Assembly: GCA_002279065.1 (NCBI GenBank)
Contig: NCKB01000001.1
Coordinates: 186,001-250,000 of the forward strand
Source: Lysobacterales bacterium 15-68-25
Lineage (GTDB): Bacteria > Pseudomonadota > Gammaproteobacteria > Xanthomonadales > Rhodanobacteraceae
Reading direction: 5' to 3'
DNA: 64,000 bases
Below, piece by piece: positions 60,437 to 64,000 of this stretch. Position 1 is the stretch's first letter; every line of letters begins with the position of its first letter. The notes under the pieces are model-generated. The model was not told the DNA's origin. It was given only the letters and a program-made list of their open reading frames with translations, and searched no databases. The translations under genes were made by a program, and so were the position numbers.

Positions 60437-61840
60437 CTACTTCGCCGGCGCCTCGGGCGCCTGCCGCTCGAAGCTGCCGGCCGCGCCCGGGAACACCACC
60501 GGGCTCTCGTAGCCGTCGGCCGAGACCGAGGACACGCCGAAGAACCAGTCGTCGATCACCACGTCCCGGATCACCGCCCTGTCCACATCGCCGACCGCGC
60601 GCGCGTACTGCCAGCGCGGCGCCGTGGTGTCGCGCCAGTGCACGCGGTAGCCGGCGGCGCCGGGCACCTTGTGCCAGCTCACGGTGGTGTCGGTGGCCAG
60701 CGCCCCCTCGGTCTTCACGTCGGTCGGCGGCGCCGGCGCATTGGCCATCGCGGCCATCGTCACCGTGTTGAGCGCGGTGACGCGGGCGAGGTAGCGGAAG
60801 TCGATGCCGTCGATCGTGTCGCCGTAGTGGATGCCCCGGTCTTGATCAGTATTCCCGGTGCGCAGGTCCTGGTGCTGCTTGGTGTAGTCCTCGTGGCCTT
60901 CGCTGACGCGGATCGCCGGGTAGCCGGCCTTGAGGAACTCCACCTGGTCGCCGCCGCGGCCGTAGCGGTCGGTGCGATAGATCATCCGCACGCGCAGGTC
61001 CGGCAGGTACTGGTCGGCGACCGAGGCCATGTAGCGGGCCACGTTGCGCGAGGGCGAATCGACCTCGCCGCCGAAGTAGTTGCGGATGCGCGCCTGCTTC
61101 GCCGTCTCGGTGCTGCGCGTGCCTTCGCTGAACACGCGCACGGTGGTGTTGTCGCGCACGCCGTTCTGGCCACGGCTGTTGCCGACGATGTCGTTGTTGA
61201 GGTCGGCCTCCACTCTCCAGCCGTGGGCCACGGCGTAGTCGGCCAGTACCTTGCCGCCGTACAGGCCCTGCTCCTCGCCCGACAGCGCGGCGAACACCAG
61301 GGTGGCGCGGTTGTCCTGCTTCGACAGCAGCCGCGCCGCCTCCATCAGCGCGGCCACGCCGGAGGCGTCGTCGTTGGCGCCGGGAGCGTCGCTGGTCGCA
61401 TTCATGATGTCGGTGACGCGCGAGTCCAGATGTCCGCTCATCACGATCACGCGGTCCGGGTCGCTGCTGCCGCGCTTGATCGCCACCACGTCCATCACCT
61501 CGGCGGGTTTCGGAATCCGCTCGCCGGTGAACACCTGCGAGGGCGTCACCACTTCCAGGCAGCCACCGCAGTCGCGCGAGATCGCCTCGAACTGTGCCTT
61601 GACCCAGCGCCGCGCGGCGCCGATGCCGCGCCTGTCGGAGCGGGTATCGGACAGCGTGTGGCGGGTGCCGAAGCCGACCAGTCGGGCGATGGTGTCATGC
61701 AGGCGCGCTTCGCTGGGGGCGCTGGCCAGCGCGTGCAGGCTGGCCTGCTCGCGCGGCTGGGCGGTGTCCTGCGCGGCGAGCGGGGTGCTTGCCGCGAACA
61801 GCAGGGCTGCGGCAAGGGGCAGCGGGTGGAGTCGGATCAT
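60437..61840 (-). CDS. M28-family metallopeptidase with C-terminal FN3-like domain
   Basis: A 467-residue exported peptidase. It has a signal peptide (about 1-23, TPLAAQ), then the M28 di-zinc fold with ligands in VMSGHLDSR, DAPGANDDASGV and ALSGEEQGLYGG, and the later DRYGRGGDQVEFLKAGYPA and HYGDTIDG. Residues about 370-455 look like a fibronectin type III module (TDTTVSWHKVPGAAGYRVHW, WFFGVSSVSADGYESP). Probably a periplasmic or secreted aminopeptidase; the complete type II secretion system encoded nearby is a possible export route. Confidence 0.92.
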   Translation of the reverse strand: MIRLHPLPLAAALLFAASTPLAAQDTAQPREQASLHALASAPSEARLHDTIARLVGFGTRHTLSDTRSDRRGIGAARRWVKAQFEAISRDCGGCLEVVTPSQVFTGERIPKPAEVMDVVAIKRGSSDPDRVIVMSGHLDSRVTDIMNATSDAPGANDDASGVAALMEAARLLSKQDNRATLVFAALSGEEQGLYGGKVLADYAVAHGWRVEADLNNDIVGNSRGQNGVRDNTTVRVFSEGTRSTETAKQARIRNYFGGEVDSPSRNVARYMASVADQYLPDLRVRMIYRTDRYGRGGDQVEFLKAGYPAIRVSEGHEDYTKQHQDLRTGNTDQDRGIHYGDTIDGIDFRYLARVTALNTVTMAAMANAPAPPTDVKTEGALATDTTVSWHKVPGAAGYRVHWRDTTAPRWQYARAVGDVDRAVIRDVVIDDWFFGVSSVSADGYESPVVFPGAAGSFERQAPEAPAK

Positions 61841-61942
61841 CGGGGTGGCCTCGTGGGAAACGGACGCGTCGGTGCAGCGCTCGAGTATGCGCAGCACGCC
61901 GTGCCTGCACCAGCCGACCTTCGGCGTGCGACCATCCACGCC

Positions 61943-63199
61943 ATGACCGATGTTTCTTCTTCGCACGTCGCCGTGGTCGGCGGCGGGCCCGCAGGCCTGA
62001 TGGCCGCCGAACAGCTGCGCCAGGCGGGCCTGGCGGTGGATATCTACGACGCGATGGGCTCGGTGGGGCGCAAGTTCCTGCTCGCCGGCAAGGGCGGGCT
62101 CAACCTCACCCACGGCGAGCCGTTCGCCGATTTCGTCGGACGCTATGGCGAGCAGGCGACGCAGGTCGGCGCGTGGCTGCGCGATTTCGACGCCGAGGCC
62201 CTGCGCGCCTGGGCGCGCGGGCTCGGCGTGGAGACCTTCGTCGGCAGCTCCGGGCGGGTGTTTCCCGTCGACCTCAAGGCGGCGCCGTTGCTGCGCCGCT
62301 GGGTGCGCCGGCTGCACGCCGACGGGGTGCGCTTCCACATGCATCACCGCTGGCGGGGCTGGCGGAAGGACGGCGCGCTGCGCTTCGACACGCCCGACGG
62401 CGAGCGAACCGTGGCGCCGGCTGCCACCGTGCTGGCACTCGGTGGCGGCAGCTGGCCGCAGCTGGGTTCGGACGGTGCCTGGATGGATGTGCTCGCCGCG
62501 GCCGGCGTCGCCACGGTGCCGCTGGAGCCGGCCAACTGCGGCTTCGAACGTGCCTGGAGCGACCACCTCGTCAGTCGGTTCGCGGGAGCGCCGCTGAAAT
62601 CCGTGGTGGTGCATTGGCAAGACGCGGACGGCAAGCTCCGCCAGCGTCAGGGCGAGTGCGTGATCAGCCGCTATGGCCTGGAAGGCAGCCTGGTCTACGC
62701 GATCGGCCCGGCCCTGCGTCGGCAGATCCGCGAACGTGGCGAGGCGACGCTGCAGCTCGACCTGGCGCCCGGTTATGACGTCGACGCGCTTGCCACCCGG
62801 CTGGCGGCGCCGCGCGGCAAGCACAGCGTGGGCGACTGGCTGCGCCGTCGCGCGGGGCTGGATGCGGCCAAATGCGCGCTGGTGTTCGAGGTGGCCGACA
62901 AGGCCACGCTGGGCGATGCCGTGCGGCTGGCCGCGCTGGTCAAGGCGCTGCCGCTGTCGTTCGTTGCGCCGCGCCCGGTCGCCGAGGCGATCAGCACTGC
63001 CGGCGGCGTGGCCTGGCCAGCGCTGGACGACAACCTGATGCTGCGTGACCGTCCGGGGGTGTTCTGCGCCGGCGAGATGCTGGACTGGGAAGCCCCGACC
63101 GGCGGCTATCTGCTGACGGCCTGTTTCGCCAGCGGGCGGCGCGCCGGACGCGGCGCGGCGGCCTGGTTGCAGGCCACATCCGGGCAGCTTCCGGCATGA
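61943..63199 (+). CDS. NAD(P)/FAD-dependent oxidoreductase (HI0933/TIGR03862-like flavoprotein)
   Basis: A 418-residue flavoprotein. The FAD dinucleotide motif is VAVVGGGPAGLMAAEQL, followed by the HI0933-family pattern GRKFLLAGKGGLNLTHGEPF and the later TVLALGGGSWPQLGSDGAW. Near the C-terminus, GVFCAGEMLDWEAPTGGYLL is the second FAD contact. The substrate is unknown; it fits the TIGR03862 type more than the BaiN type. The ATG at 61943 is used. Confidence 0.9.
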   Translation: MTDVSSSHVAVVGGGPAGLMAAEQLRQAGLAVDIYDAMGSVGRKFLLAGKGGLNLTHGEPFADFVGRYGEQATQVGAWLRDFDAEALRAWARGLGVETFVGSSGRVFPVDLKAAPLLRRWVRRLHADGVRFHMHHRWRGWRKDGALRFDTPDGERTVAPAATVLALGGGSWPQLGSDGAWMDVLAAAGVATVPLEPANCGFERAWSDHLVSRFAGAPLKSVVVHWQDADGKLRQRQGECVISRYGLEGSLVYAIGPALRRQIRERGEATLQLDLAPGYDVDALATRLAAPRGKHSVGDWLRRRAGLDAAKCALVFEVADKATLGDAVRLAALVKALPLSFVAPRPVAEAISTAGGVAWPALDDNLMLRDRPGVFCAGEMLDWEAPTGGYLLTACFASGRRAGRGAAAWLQATSGQLPA

Positions 63200-63365
63200 A
63201 TACGTTTTCTCGCGCGGCGCACCATCGATCGCGCTGGTAGCGTCGGAAATTCGGCGCTACGCTGGCCGGTGGGGGATATGGACAAAGGGCATCGCACCGC
63301 TGCAGGTCGCACGGGCCAGGCCGCAACGAAGGCGACGCCATCAACTGGCGAGGAGATTGCAGCTC

Positions 63366-63581
63366 ATGAAGATTCGTTCCCTTTCCATGGTGATCGCGCT
63401 CACGGCGGTGGCCAGTGGTGCGGCGGCCGGCGAGGTCATTCACGTGGCGTCGAACCGTGCTCCGGTCAATCGCGTGCATGAGGCGCTGGGCATCCGCGAT
63501 ACCGGCAGTTTTGCCGACGTGGTCGAAGCGCGCGGCATGCTGGCGTCGGCACAGATGCCAGCCTGCAGCACCTGTCACTGA
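63366..63581 (+). CDS. Small exported protein ending in CxxCH
   Basis: A 71-residue protein with a plausible signal peptide (MKIRSLSMVIALTAVASGAAAG) and a short mature part (about 48 residues) that ends in MPACSTCH followed immediately by the stop. CxxCH is the haem c attachment motif, but as the last five residues it leaves no room for a normal cytochrome fold. Alternatives are a metal-binding tail or a partner that shares a haem. GAGGAG lies upstream of the ATG, and a strong hairpin starts 6 bp after the stop, so it looks like its own transcription unit. No family recognised. Confidence 0.65.
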   Translation: MKIRSLSMVIALTAVASGAAAGEVIHVASNRAPVNRVHEALGIRDTGSFADVVEARGMLASAQMPACSTCH

Positions 63582-63587
63582 AAGTTG

Positions 63588-63618
63588 CGTCCTGCGGCAG
63601 CTGCCCGGCCGCAGGACG
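63588..63618 (+). terminator. Hairpin after the small CxxCH gene
   Basis: CGTCCTGCGGC and GCCGCAGGACG pair as a perfect 11-bp stem with a 9-base loop, 6 bp after the stop. No T-run follows; termination would depend on Rho or the second hairpin just downstream. Confidence 0.6.
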
Positions 63619-63628
63619 TCCGGATCGA

Positions 63629-63651
63629 ACGGCCCGCCTCGCGCGGGCCGT
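63629..63651. repeat. Second intergenic hairpin
   Basis: ACGGCCCGC-CTCGC-GCGGGCCGT is a perfect 9-bp stem with a 5-base loop, 10 bp after the previous hairpin. It may back up termination of the small gene or of the converging pseudouridine synthase gene. Confidence 0.5.
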
Positions 63652-63820
63652 CGCGCATCGGCTCCCCGGAGCCAGCAGGTTCCTCGCATCGGCGCAGCCA
63701 TCGTCACCCGTCTGATGGTGCCGACCTCCCGCTGTCTTGCGGTTTCCGACCTCGCCCGGCTGGCCGCTCAAATGCCGGCCAGCGAGGCCGGCAACGGTGC
63801 GCCAAGGCGCTCCGAGGTGC

Positions 63821-64000
63821 TCACCACTGCGTGCGGTTCGGCAGCAGGCCTTTCAGCTCAGCATCGGTGAGGTTGCGCCATTGCCCGGGCTTGAGGTGGC
63901 CGAGCTTGATGTTGTCGATGCGCACGCGGCGCAGTTGGGTGACGCGGTAGCCGAACGCGGCGGCCATCAGGCGAATCTGCCGGTTCAGGCCCTGGGTGAG
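63821..64000 (-). CDS. rluF: 23S rRNA pseudouridine synthase RluF-like (C-terminus, cut by window edge)
   Basis: The frame reads from the right edge to the stop at 63821-63823 and gives 59 residues starting LTQGLNRQIRLMAAAFGYRV, followed by TQLRRVRIDNIKLGHLKPGQ and WRNLTDAEL. This is the conserved C-terminal block of the RsuA/RluB/RluF family, closest by eye to RluF, with the RNRQIR-type substrate-binding motif. The N-terminal S4 domain and catalytic aspartate would be outside the window, so function rests on family. Confidence 0.8.
   Translation of the reverse strand, partial: LTQGLNRQIRLMAAAFGYRVTQLRRVRIDNIKLGHLKPGQWRNLTDAELKGLLPNRTQW

Overview
The window is GC-rich, densely coded DNA that looks like the chromosome of a gammaproteobacterium of the Xanthomonadales (Lysobacterales), most likely a Rhodanobacteraceae relative (Rhodanobacter/Dyella/Frateuria type). 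Two cluster layouts support this. The type II secretion genes run in the Xanthomonas xps order E-F-G-H-I-J-K-L-M-N-D. The type IV secretion genes run virD4, virB7-8-9-10-11-1-2-3-4-5-6, with a long lipoprotein VirB7, as in the Xanthomonas/Stenotrophomonas bacteria-killing system. The assignment is inference; no rRNA or taxonomic marker was compared.

Layout. (1) 1-12132, minus strand: an X-type T4SS, cut at the left edge inside virB6, with virD4 separated from virB7 by a 744-bp regulatory gap. (2) 12255-19204, minus strand: an OFA-type MFS transporter followed by fdsG-fdsB-fdsA-fdsD, a soluble NAD-dependent molybdenum formate dehydrogenase; no fdsC is present. (3) 19570-27099: monomeric NADP isocitrate dehydrogenase with a clear terminator, LysE exporter, class A beta-lactamase, TraB/GumN protein, aldo/keto reductase, a small ORF and a LysR regulator. 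(4) 27415-37377: a C1-oxidation cluster. It has a near-consensus sigma-54 promoter, lanthanide-type methanol dehydrogenase xoxF, xoxJ, a di-haem cytochrome combining a c551-like half and a XoxG-like half, glutathione-dependent formaldehyde dehydrogenase, Gfa, and a TonB-dependent receptor. Convergent to these is an AcoR-like sigma-54 activator. (5) 37680-42715: SRPBCC protein, NYN-domain protein, exported methyltransferase-like protein, RluE, ArsR regulator/flavin reductase pair, and TatD. (6) 43050-54052: the complete Xps type II secretion operon. (7) 54122-64000: HrpB helicase, a DUF2167 membrane protein, a CHASE-PAS-GGDEF-EAL protein, an M28 peptidase with an FN3-like tail, a flavoprotein, a tiny exported protein ending in CxxCH, and the 3' end of an RluF-type pseudouridine synthase.

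How the parts fit. XoxF would oxidise methanol in the periplasm and pass electrons to the di-haem cytochrome. Formaldehyde would be trapped as S-hydroxymethylglutathione (Gfa) and oxidised by the class III alcohol dehydrogenase. Formate would be burned to CO2 with NADH production by Fds, encoded about 8 kb away. S-formylglutathione hydrolase, PQQ synthesis genes and any C1-assimilation genes are not in the window, so this looks like dissimilatory, energy-yielding methanol use. The sigma-54 promoter before xoxF and the sigma-54 activator at the far end of the cluster form a coherent regulatory hypothesis. The TonB receptor is a candidate importer of lanthanide chelates or PQQ.
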